Shown here one piece after another: positions 38,074 through 45,709 of a stretch of DNA of 64,000 nt. This DNA comes from Mycobacterium ostraviense. Its GTDB lineage: Bacteria > Actinomycetota > Actinomycetes > Mycobacteriales > Mycobacteriaceae. The position numbers were made by a program, and so were the translations under genes. The number at the start of each line of letters is the position of its first letter. Within the stretch, counting starts at the first letter, position 1. The notes beneath the pieces were generated by a model. It searched no databases. It saw nothing but the letters and a program-made list of their open reading frames with translations, and was not told the origin of the DNA. Where the stretch lies: positions 3,865,625 through 3,929,624 of the forward strand of contig NZ_NKRE01000001.1 in assembly GCF_002705925.1 (NCBI RefSeq). The letters are read 5' to 3'.

Positions 38074-38831
38074 GGCAGCGCCTCGACCTTCGCCACTTTG
38101 AGCTGTCCGCCGTCTCGTTGCACCGTCATGACGATCCGCCAGGACCGCGGCGGCAGTTTGGCCTGGTCCGGATTGGCCTCGGGATTAGCGACCTCGGCTT
38201 TGGCCGCCACCAGGACCACCGCGGAATCGTCGGTCATCGACTGGACGGCGACGCCTTGCACGGTCACCTTGGTGCTGACCCTGGACTGCTCGACCGACTG
38301 GACCAGGTCGTCGGCAGCGATCAGCATCCCGCCTTTGAACGCGCCGGTGGTGCTGTCGATGATGCGTTGTACATCCTGTCTGGCCTTGGTGGCGTCGATC
38401 GACATCAGGATGATGGCGCCCTGCCGCGCCGCGGCCGCGAACTCGGCGGCGCGCTGCTGTTGGTGCGCGACATTGCGGTGGTGCCATATCAGAAAGCCGC
38501 TCGCGCCCAGTGACCCGCAGCTGATGACGGCCGCGGCTATTGCGGCCAGGCCCGTGCGTGCCGGACGCCGAAGCCGCCGCGGCCGCACGCGGAATCGGCG
38601 CCGTGCCTTAGCGACTGCGTCGTCGACGGTTGCGTCCCCAGCCTCGGTGCCAGCCGTTGGCTGCCGGTCGCCGGCTATCGCGTCGGCCCTTTCGCTCAGC
38701 CGTCTCGCGCGTTCCCGGGCCGCGCGTGCCCTCGCTTCGGCCAGGGCGACGGCTTCTGCTGGCTGGGTTAGCGATTCGCCGTCGCGGCCGTCGGCATCGA
38801 GGGCCTCAGATGGACGCTCACCCGACGGCAT
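38070..38831 (-). CDS. Mce-associated membrane protein (long type)
   Basis: 253 residues from ATG 38831 with AGGAAGG 5 bases before it. An acidic, Ala/Arg-rich cytoplasmic N-terminus of about 85 residues (EARARAARERARR may form a coiled coil) precedes a basic stretch, one transmembrane segment near 95-115 and an exported domain with AAARQGAIILMSIDATKARQ and MTDDSAVVLVA. It shares this plan with 52583-53479. Confidence 0.86.
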   Translation of the reverse strand: MPSGERPSEALDADGRDGESLTQPAEAVALAEARARAARERARRLSERADAIAGDRQPTAGTEAGDATVDDAVAKARRRFRVRPRRLRRPARTGLAAIAAAVISCGSLGASGFLIWHHRNVAHQQQRAAEFAAAARQGAIILMSIDATKARQDVQRIIDSTTGAFKGGMLIAADDLVQSVEQSRVSTKVTVQGVAVQSMTDDSAVVLVAAKAEVANPEANPDQAKLPPRSWRIVMTVQRDGGQLKVAKVEALP

Positions 38832-38953
38832 CGTCACCTTCCTGACCACGCGCTGAGGGAGAGCAACATTATCTATCACCGATCACAAGGTCCTGGCCCC
38901 GCCCCGAATGGGTTGATTTCTGTCTTCTCCGAGCAGGAGAGTTTTCTTCTCAA

Positions 38954-39376
38954 TTGTGCAAGAGTAATAGCGTGCGCTTACTCGTGGCAGCGATTGCCGC
39001 GTTGCTCGGCATGACGGTATGGACGGCACCACCCGCCGACGCGGGTCCGACGGTTTGCGACTATCCGGCCTGCACGCCCGGAATCACCCCGAATGTCGTC
39101 CTCGGGGCACCTTGCGACAACACCACCTACTACGTCTTCGGAACCGCCGACTACTACGTCTCGTTCGCCACCGAGCCGGGACGGCTGATGTTCTGCGGTT
39201 CGCCGCGCAGATATGAACCCAGATGGTTCCGATCACCCCCGATGGCCGGGATCAAGGACGAGAACTCCGACTGCACCCGATATCCGGAGTACTACGTCGC
39301 GCAGGCGCCCGACGGCCTGTTCCTGGTGTGCGTGGCGCAGAACGGTCACGCCAGATGGGTGCGGGGCGACACCTAG
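38954..39376 (+). CDS. Secreted Cys-rich small protein
   Basis: 140 residues if read from TTG 38954; GTG 38972 is an alternative that gives a cleaner signal peptide (VRLLVAAIAALLGMTVW..ADA). The mature part has about six Cys (VCDYPAC, APCDN, MFCGS, SDCTRY, LVCVA), pointing to disulphides. Function unknown. It lies between the Mce-associated pair (divergent) and the TetR gene (convergent). Confidence 0.78.
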   Translation: MCKSNSVRLLVAAIAALLGMTVWTAPPADAGPTVCDYPACTPGITPNVVLGAPCDNTTYYVFGTADYYVSFATEPGRLMFCGSPRRYEPRWFRSPPMAGIKDENSDCTRYPEYYVAQAPDGLFLVCVAQNGHARWVRGDT

Positions 39377-39391
39377 CGAAGCTAGCCAGAG

Positions 39392-39970
39392 TTATTCGGC
39401 GCCGATGAGCCGACGGGTGATGCGGCGCAATTGCGAACGCAGTGACTCGTCGTCGATATCCGCGACCAAGGGGTGCATCACGCCGACGGCTATCGCGCCC
39501 GACAGCATCGCCGCCGACACCCGCGCGTCCTCGGCGGCGTCGTCGACCAGCACTCCGTAGAGCCGCGCAATGAATTGCTGAAACGGTTGGTGTTCGGCCA
39601 GCAGCCGGACGATGACCGGATCGAACTGCAGCGTGCTGGCCGCGCCCCGGCGCTCGACCGCCACATCGATCACCCGATCCAGCAGCAGCTCACGCGCTCG
39701 CGGCTGGTGAGCCTGGGTTTCAGCGGCCTCCAGTGCCTCTTCCAGACCGCCGAGCTCACGTTCGGTGAGGGCGATGACGATCTGCTCTTTGGTTTTGAAC
39801 TGGTGGTACACCGCCGCCTTGGTAACGCCGATGGCGTCGGCGATCATCTGCAGCGACGTGCCGCCGACGCCGTGCTCGGCGATCAGCTGCAGTGCCGCAT
39901 CCAGAATGCGGGTCTGCGCTGGGCTGCGAGTGATGAAGCGGAATTGGCCGGGCGGCGGCGTGGACACCAC
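39392..39970 (-). CDS. TetR-family regulator
   Basis: 192 residues. The N-terminal helix-turn-helix spans about 37-62 (TSLQMIADAIGVTKAAVYHQF) and is followed by an all-helical ligand domain. It faces the four-gene membrane operon at 40082-42449. Two near-identical palindromes occupy the 111-bp divergent gap, the usual layout for a local repressor controlling itself and its neighbour. Confidence 0.93.
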   Translation of the reverse strand: MVSTPPPGQFRFITRSPAQTRILDAALQLIAEHGVGGTSLQMIADAIGVTKAAVYHQFKTKEQIVIALTERELGGLEEALEAAETQAHQPRARELLLDRVIDVAVERRGAASTLQFDPVIVRLLAEHQPFQQFIARLYGVLVDDAAEDARVSAAMLSGAIAVGVMHPLVADIDDESLRSQLRRITRRLIGAE

Positions 39971-39980
39971 ATCGAGAGCC

Positions 39981-40019
39981 TAGCCGACCGGCTATTGACG
40001 ACAGATAGCCGATCGGCTA
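39981..40019. promoter_or_regulatory. Two TetR-type operators, TAGCCGA-YCGGCTA
   Basis: Site 1 (39981-39994) is TAGCCGACCGGCTA and site 2 (40006-40019) is TAGCCGATCGGCTA; their centres are 25 bp apart. Both are palindromic, site 2 perfectly. They lie between the divergent TetR gene and the membrane operon and are the best candidate operators for that TetR. Confidence 0.75.
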
Positions 40020-40081
40020 GCTTCGCTGAGAAGCCGCACCCCGCGATCGCGCACCGTCCCGCGGACCGGAAGGAGTCCTCG

Positions 40082-40831
40082 ATGTCCGGCATCGGCGAGC
40101 ACCGAACGGCCCCGCCATCGGCGTCACGGCGCACCGATGGCGAGCTGATCCTGTTGTGGACGTTGCCCGTCGTGGCGATCATCTGGGTCTCGGCGTTCCT
40201 GTTGTTTCCCGGCTTTACGCCACCGATGTCTCCCAGAATGCCGGCCGAGCGGGTGGCCGCCTTCTATCGGGAAAACCAGTCCGGAGTCCGCTACAGCATG
40301 ATCCTGTTCAACTGGTTCTGCGTGGGCCTGATCCCGGTCCTGATCCTGCTGGTGATGCAGATTCGCCGGATGGCGCACCGCACACCGATCTTTTCCTACT
40401 GCATGCTCGGGTGCGTGGCCGGTGGTCCCACCCTTTTTCTCATCGCCAACGTCTGCTGGCTGCTGGCCGCGTTCCGCCCGGAACGCAACCCGGAGCTGAC
40501 GCAGATGTTCAACGATCTGGCCTGGCTCACCTTCACCACTCAGGTGCCCTTCCTCATCGGGCAGAGCGTGATTCTGGCCCTGGCGATCTACTTCGACGCT
40601 CCGTCGTATCCGGTATTCAGCCGGTGGGTGGCCCATTTCAATTTGCTCATCGCCGCGGTGCTGGCGCCGGCGGCGTTCGCCGGCCTGACCCTGTCAGGCC
40701 CCCTGGCGTGGGACGGAGCGTTGTCGTTCTGGCTCAAGAACATCGCCATCGCGGTGTGGATCGTGGTGTCGGCCGTCGTCCTCGGCCGGGCTGTTTACCG
40801 CGAACGCGCCGACGAATCGGCCGGCGCATGA
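40082..40831 (+). CDS. Polytopic membrane protein, paralogue 1
   Basis: 249 residues with about six hydrophobic segments (for example LLWTLPVVAIIWVSAFLLF and FNWFCVGLIPVLILLVM). ATG 40082 follows GGAAGGAG. It resembles the next gene's product in length, spacing of helices, and the AFYRENQSG / WFQDNHFG region, so the two are tandem paralogues. No catalytic motif is recognised. A role in a respiratory or redox membrane complex is suggested only by the CoxIII-like and CoxIV-like proteins downstream. Confidence 0.85.
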   Translation: MSGIGEHRTAPPSASRRTDGELILLWTLPVVAIIWVSAFLLFPGFTPPMSPRMPAERVAAFYRENQSGVRYSMILFNWFCVGLIPVLILLVMQIRRMAHRTPIFSYCMLGCVAGGPTLFLIANVCWLLAAFRPERNPELTQMFNDLAWLTFTTQVPFLIGQSVILALAIYFDAPSYPVFSRWVAHFNLLIAAVLAPAAFAGLTLSGPLAWDGALSFWLKNIAIAVWIVVSAVVLGRAVYRERADESAGA

Positions 40832-41574
40832 GCGCAGTGGCGACAAACCCCAAGCGCGAGTTGTGGCTGGCCTGGTGGACGCTCGTCGTCTTCTACAACT
40901 TGTTCGCGCTGGTGTTCTTCGTGCTGACCCGCACCCAGCCCCCGCCAGACCCCTCGTGGGACACACCGAGAATCGTTCGGTGGTTCCAGGACAACCACTT
41001 TGGGATACTCATCGGCTTTGCCATCATGTTCGTCATCACCGGCATGACGACGATGAGCAACGCGCTCATCGCCTATTCCATGCGCCGCATGACGGTCAGC
41101 CCCGCATTCGGGTATTCGTACCTGGTGTTGTACTCGCTCAGCGCTATTCCGGGGATGTTGCTGATGTGCATCGTGCTCACCGCCGGGGCAATGCGCCCCG
41201 ACCGCGATCCCGAGCTGATCGGTTGGCTCTACGACTTCGGCTTCCTGTCGTTCATCGGGACCATGGGGGTTTTCCTGATCGGCTCGCTGGTGTGGATGCT
41301 CGCCATCCTGATCGACAAGAACCGGGTTTTCCCAAAGTGGTTCGGCTACCTCAACCTCTGCAATGCGCTCACCGAGATCGTGGTCTCCCCGGCCTGGATC
41401 TTCCGTCGCGGTGTCTTGGCCTGGAACGGGCAGATCGCCTGGTGGCTGAACATGGTCGTATTCGGCGTCTATACAGGCGTTTTCATCGTCCTGCTGCGGC
41501 GGATGATCCAGCGCGAGGACTTCGGTGCCGGCCCGGTGCCCGAGCATGCGCCCGGGAAGGTGGGCGCGCTATGA
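40828..41574 (+). CDS. Polytopic membrane protein, paralogue 2
   Basis: 248 residues, about six membrane helices, paralogous to 40082-40831 and overlapping it by ATGA. A conserved PRIVRWFQDNHFG loop follows the first helix and a YSMRRM motif follows the next pair. Function not known. It also overlaps the CoxIII-like gene by 4 bp. Confidence 0.85.
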   Translation: MSAVATNPKRELWLAWWTLVVFYNLFALVFFVLTRTQPPPDPSWDTPRIVRWFQDNHFGILIGFAIMFVITGMTTMSNALIAYSMRRMTVSPAFGYSYLVLYSLSAIPGMLLMCIVLTAGAMRPDRDPELIGWLYDFGFLSFIGTMGVFLIGSLVWMLAILIDKNRVFPKWFGYLNLCNALTEIVVSPAWIFRRGVLAWNGQIAWWLNMVVFGVYTGVFIVLLRRMIQREDFGAGPVPEHAPGKVGAL

Positions 41575-42161
41575 CCGCCGGTGCGAACAAGCCGGTCAGG
41601 TTCATCCCCGGCCAACCGGACATGTGGGCCTTCGTGCTGTTCGAAACGCTAGTCTTCGCTGCATATTTCAGCTTCTACCTGTTCTACCGAACGCAGATCC
41701 CCGAGCTCTTCCTGCGGGCCCAGGCGCAGCTGGATCTGCGTATCGGGGTGTTCAACACGCTTGTTCTGCTGCTGAGTTCCTGGTCGATGGCACGATGTGT
41801 CCAGTCGGCCCGCGCCCACGCACACCGGGCAGCGCTCACCGACGCCTTTCTCACCGCGTTCTTTGGTCTGCTGTTCCTTGTCGCCAAGGTATTGGAGTGG
41901 GCCAAGCAGATCCGGATGGGCAATTCCTTTGCCGCTAACGACTTCTTCACTTATTACTTCTTTCTCACCGGTATCCACTTCGTGCACCTGCTGATCGGAT
42001 TCGTGGTCATCGGAGTCGTCGTGTATCAGCTGTGGGGCCCGGCACGAACATGTCAGGGGTCTCGGGGATCTCAGCAGCTGGTCGAGACCTGCGCTACCTA
42101 CTGGCACACCGTCGACTTCCTCTGGGTGCTGATATTCGCACTGCTGTACGTGGTGAGGTGA
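41571..42161 (+). CDS. Cytochrome c oxidase subunit III-like/NorE-like protein
   Basis: 196 residues with about five membrane helices, related to haem-copper oxidase subunit III. The short form starting MWAFVLFETLVFAAYFSFYL resembles NorE, an accessory protein of nitric-oxide reductases. ANDFFTYYFFLTGIHFVHLLIG and the final YWHTVDFLWVLIF are subunit III hallmarks. No catalytic subunit I or NorB/NorC is in the window, so what it serves is unknown. Confidence 0.88.
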   Translation: MTAGANKPVRFIPGQPDMWAFVLFETLVFAAYFSFYLFYRTQIPELFLRAQAQLDLRIGVFNTLVLLLSSWSMARCVQSARAHAHRAALTDAFLTAFFGLLFLVAKVLEWAKQIRMGNSFAANDFFTYYFFLTGIHFVHLLIGFVVIGVVVYQLWGPARTCQGSRGSQQLVETCATYWHTVDFLWVLIFALLYVVR

Positions 42162-42188
42162 TCCGAAATCAGACTCAACAAGCGGCTT

Positions 42189-42449
42189 TTGGTCGTCTGG
42201 GTGGCGCTGGCGTCATTGACGCTGTCGTACCTCTGGCTTGATTACGCTGTCGACGGATCTCCGAAGGCCAGCGCCGTCGTCACGTCTAGCGTGATCGTCA
42301 TCGCACTCATCAAGGTACGCATCATTTTTCGCGAGTTCATGGAAGTCAGGCAGTCTCCCGCCGTGCTGCGCCGCCTGACGGACGCATGCGTGCTGGTTGT
42401 CGGCGCTGCGTTGCTCGGCAGCTATCTGGTTGGTACGACGCTCGGGTAG
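42189..42449 (+). CDS. Cytochrome c oxidase subunit IV-like (NorF-like) protein
   Basis: 86 residues from TTG 42189 with two or three hydrophobic helices, typical of the small prokaryotic CoxIV/NorF family that accompanies subunit III. The start is unclear. The in-frame codons after the upstream TGA read I-R-L-N-K-R-L-L, and GAGGTG lies the right distance before the ATC at 42168, which suggests the true start is at 42168 (a non-standard or mutated codon, 93 residues). Confidence 0.75.
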   Translation: MVVWVALASLTLSYLWLDYAVDGSPKASAVVTSSVIVIALIKVRIIFREFMEVRQSPAVLRRLTDACVLVVGAALLGSYLVGTTLG

Positions 42450-43334
42450 GACGGTTGGTGGCCTCGTCAGCTCGCTCAGCGGAGTCCTGAGCGCGGCAAT
42501 CACATCTTTCACATTGGTCCCTGTCCGGGCCGATGCGTATTTGCCCGCTTCACTCGGAAATTCAGGGTGACCACGAATGCGGCTGGTCAACGATGTCCTG
42601 TTGCGCAGCTTTGGCTGCCTGGCTCTGTTTTGCGGCACGCCGATACCGCACCTTCGCTCAAACCTCTTGTGATGGCGGGCGTTCGGGGGATGCCTCACGT
42701 GCTCACCGAATCGGCTGCGATGCCGCCGCATCGAGTGTGCGGTGACGGCTTTGAGTGTGTCCGTAGGGCGGGAACATCCACGATCGGCCGCCCTGACGGC
42801 ACACTCGACGCCGCCAGCGCACACTCGGCGCCATCAGCGCACACTCGGCGCCGTCAGCGCACACTCGGCACCGCCAGCCGCCGACCCAACCGCACCGGCA
42901 CGCGATTTCCATCTCCCCACACCGGGGCGCAGCCCCACGACCGCCTTGAGCGACAAGCCAAGGTGCGCAACGAATGTGTCGTGGGTAGGCGAGCGAACGA
43001 GACGCCCCAAACCCGTGGAGAGTCAACCTCATCGGTCCGTCCGAGCCGGTGGCGTGCGGATGACCGGCCCCACCTCGTCGCTTCGTGCAAATCGGAATGT
43101 GTTTCTAAAAAGCCAAATTCATCCAATGCCGCCCCGGACCAACACGTAGGCATAAGTGGTGTACCGATGTTGACCCGCTGGGCGTGGAAGTGCATGATGA
43201 TCCTACGAAGATCACAGTTTAATAACGGCCAGATCTCTTGGTGTCGCGCCGCCTGGCAGTGCTGTATCCGACGCACGAGAGCATCTGACAGATCCGCTGA
43301 TAGCCGAGAAACCCTATGACAAGTAGGTGGCCCC
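42450..43334. other. Gene-poor interval before the PE_PGRS-chitinase gene
   Basis: 885 bp with no convincing coding region; open frames here lack ribosome sites, have Arg/Pro-rich composition and overlap a tandem repeat. It contains the 20-bp repeats at 42799-42878, inverted half-copies near 42728-42762, and an AT-richer last 200 bp that probably holds the promoter of the PE_PGRS-chitinase gene. Confidence 0.5.
42799..42878. repeat. Four tandem 20-bp repeats (GCACACTCGgCGCCgtCAGC)
   Basis: Units 42799-42818, 42819-42838, 42839-42858 and 42859-42878 differ at only a few positions (ACG/GCG/GCA and GCC/ATC/GTC). Inverted partial copies (GAGTGTGCGGTGACGG and GAGTGTGTCCG) lie at about 42733-42762. 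The array could fold into hairpins in RNA. The units are contiguous without unique spacers, so this is not a CRISPR array. Confidence 0.85.
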
Positions 43335-45554
43335 GTGACATTCGTGATTGCAATCCCGGAGATCATTTCCTCAGCGGCCGCGGATCTGGTCCGTATCGGT
43401 TCGACAGTGAGCGCAGCCAATACGGCGGCGTCGGTCCCGACCACCACGCTGATGGCCGCCGGTGGTGATGAGGTGTCGGGGGTGATCGCTTCGCTGTTCG
43501 CCGGCTACGCCGAGGACTATCAGTCGCTTAGCGCTCAAGCGGCGACGTTCCACCAGAAGTTTGTGCAGGCGTTGAGCGGCGCTGGGAATTCGTATGGGGT
43601 CGCTGAGGCGGTCAATGCCTCGATAGTGCAGACCATCGAACAGGACCTGCTGGGTCTCATCAACGCGCCGGCCCTCGCATTGCTGAATCGCCCGCTGATC
43701 GGCAACGGCACCGACGGGGCGCCGGGCACCGGGCAAAACGGCGGGCCTGGTGGGCTGTTATTCGGCAACGGCGGCAACGGCGGGTCCGGCGCTCCCGGAC
43801 AACCGGGCGGCCGGGGCGGGGACGCCGGGCTGTTTGGCAACGGTGGTCAGGGCGGCGCCGGCGGGAACGCCCCGGTCGATGCTTCGGGGGCGCCGGCCGG
43901 CAACGGCGGGGCCGGCGGCGCAGGCGGCCACGGCGGCTTCTTGTACGGCAATGGTGGCAATGGCGGTAACGGCGGTAACGGCATCATCGGCGGCGCGGGC
44001 GGGGCCGGCGGGCAAGGTTCGCCACTGTCGGGCCATCCGGGCGCCAACGGCATCGACGGCACGAGCACCGGTAGCGGGACCGGTGGCAGCACCAGCACCG
44101 GCACTGGCGGTGGTACCAGCGGCGGCAATACCGGCAGTGGCAGCGGTACCGGCGGCGGTACCAGCGGCGGCGGTACCGGCGGCGGTACCAGCGGCGGCGG
44201 GACCGGCACCGGTACCGGCACCGGCATAGAGGCGACATACAACGTTGGGTCGCAGTGGGATAGCGGCTTTACTGCCAGTTACACGATCACCAATTCGGGT
44301 GCGACTTCGCTGACCAATTGGCAGGTCCAATTCGATTTGCCCGCAAGCGAATCCATTACAGGCGTGTGGAACGGACAGGTCGCCCAGTCCGGCACGCAGT
44401 ATGTCATAACCCCTGCGTCGTGGAACGAAACGATTGCACCGGGCGGTTCGATCACAGTCGGCTTCCAAGCCGCACAGACCGGCTCATATTCGCCACCGAC
44501 GAATTTGCTGGTCAACGGACAACCAATCAGCGGTGGCACGGGGACCGGCGGTGGTACCGGTACCGGCGGTGGTACCGGTACCGGCGGTGGTACGGGCACC
44601 GGCACCGGTGGTTCGACGGCGGGTCACTTCTCTCCCTACGTCGATGTGACTCTTTACCCTGCGACCAACTTCACGGCCGTCAGCAACGCTGGAATCAAAG
44701 ACGTCACACTCGCCTTCATTACCAGCAACCCCCAGGCTCAACCCGCCTGGGGCGGCTATTCGGCGTACACGATCAATGGCGGCTCCGACATCTCGTACAT
44801 CGACAACCAGATCGCCGCCCTGCGCAGCGCAGGCATCAGCCCGACCATCTCCTTCGGCGGCCAGGCTGGCCAGGATCTGGCTTATACGGCTCCGAGCGCT
44901 GCCGCGCTTGCCGCGCAGTACCAGCAGGTGGTGAGCACCTACGGAATCTACAAGCTCGACTTCGACGTCGAAGGTGCCATGCAAGCCAACAATGCGGTAC
45001 TGACCACTCAGGCTCAGGCGATCGCCATGCTGCAGCAGCAGCAGACGGCTGCCGGCACGCCCATCACCGTGTCGTACACCCTTCCGGTATTGCCTTCGGG
45101 CCTGGTTGCGGGGCCCAACGGGGGTTTGAATGTTCTGCAGATCGCCAACGCTAACGGCGTGAAAATCTCAACCGTGAATATCATGGCCATGGACTACTAC
45201 GACCCGTCGGTCACCGACATGGGCACCGCTGCGATCGAAGCCGCGCGGGCCACCCATAGCCAGCTGATGACGATGTATCCGTCGATGTCCAGCCAACAGG
45301 TGTGGTCGATGATCGGGGTGACGCCGATGATCGGAGTCAATGACGACCCGAGCGAGATCTTCAGCCTCGCCGACGCCCAAGAGCTGACCGCTTTCGCCCA
45401 GCAGAACAACATCAGTGCACTGTCCATGTGGTCCCTCGCCCGCGACACCACAGGTACGGTGGGCGTAGCGACATCCACCGGCAGCGGCGTGACCCAAACC
45501 CCACTTGCCTACTCCCTGATCTTCGATCAGTTCGGTAGCGTATCCCAAACGTGA
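43335..45554 (+). CDS. PE_PGRS protein with CBM2-like and GH18 chitinase-like domains
   Basis: 739 residues. PE domain 1 to about 95; GRPLIGNGTDG-type linker and PGRS about 118-245; Ser/Thr/Gly linker 245-297; a CBM2-like cellulose/chitin-binding domain about 298-393 with Trp at 308, 329, 344 and 363; a second TGGG linker 400-428; and a GH18-type TIM barrel about 431-735. The barrel has LDFDVEG with Asp542, Asp544 and Glu546 (the DxDxE catalytic motif), MAMDYYD at 617-623, and a late Trp699 as in GH18 strand 8. The first Asp of the full DxxDxDxE is absent. It is probably ESX-5 exported and surface-exposed, acting on chitin-like or other GlcNAc polymers (inferred). GTG start. Confidence 0.9.
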   Translation: MTFVIAIPEIISSAAADLVRIGSTVSAANTAASVPTTTLMAAGGDEVSGVIASLFAGYAEDYQSLSAQAATFHQKFVQALSGAGNSYGVAEAVNASIVQTIEQDLLGLINAPALALLNRPLIGNGTDGAPGTGQNGGPGGLLFGNGGNGGSGAPGQPGGRGGDAGLFGNGGQGGAGGNAPVDASGAPAGNGGAGGAGGHGGFLYGNGGNGGNGGNGIIGGAGGAGGQGSPLSGHPGANGIDGTSTGSGTGGSTSTGTGGGTSGGNTGSGSGTGGGTSGGGTGGGTSGGGTGTGTGTGIEATYNVGSQWDSGFTASYTITNSGATSLTNWQVQFDLPASESITGVWNGQVAQSGTQYVITPASWNETIAPGGSITVGFQAAQTGSYSPPTNLLVNGQPISGGTGTGGGTGTGGGTGTGGGTGTGTGGSTAGHFSPYVDVTLYPATNFTAVSNAGIKDVTLAFITSNPQAQPAWGGYSAYTINGGSDISYIDNQIAALRSAGISPTISFGGQAGQDLAYTAPSAAALAAQYQQVVSTYGIYKLDFDVEGAMQANNAVLTTQAQAIAMLQQQQTAAGTPITVSYTLPVLPSGLVAGPNGGLNVLQIANANGVKISTVNIMAMDYYDPSVTDMGTAAIEAARATHSQLMTMYPSMSSQQVWSMIGVTPMIGVNDDPSEIFSLADAQELTAFAQQNNISALSMWSLARDTTGTVGVATSTGSGVTQTPLAYSLIFDQFGSVSQT

Positions 45555-45655
45555 CCGCCGACCGGTACTCGCCGGGCTGTCGCAACTGCTCCGGCAGTCG
45601 AACACGAAATCGCAGTTCTCATAAGTTTATTCGCCGTCGCGCCGCCTGCGGTGCA

Positions 45656-45680
45656 GCCCGGGGCCAATAACTGCCCGGGC
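45656..45680. terminator. Possible bidirectional stem-loop
   Basis: GCCCGGG (45656-45662), an 11-base loop, and CCCGGGC (45674-45680) in the gap between the convergent PE_PGRS-chitinase and P450 genes. There is no T-run, as is common for mycobacterial terminators. I see nothing else in 45555-45709. Confidence 0.4.
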
Positions 45681-45709
45681 CGGTTCTGCGGTCCGGGCGC
45701 GTCGAGTGC

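Noticed and set aside
42799..42878. Possible CRISPR array
   Set aside because: The 20-bp units are directly adjacent with no unique spacers and there are no cas genes.
42567..43319. Plus-strand open frame of 250 codons
   Set aside because: Arg/Pro/Ser-rich, crosses the tandem repeat, has no ribosome site and no recognisable domain.
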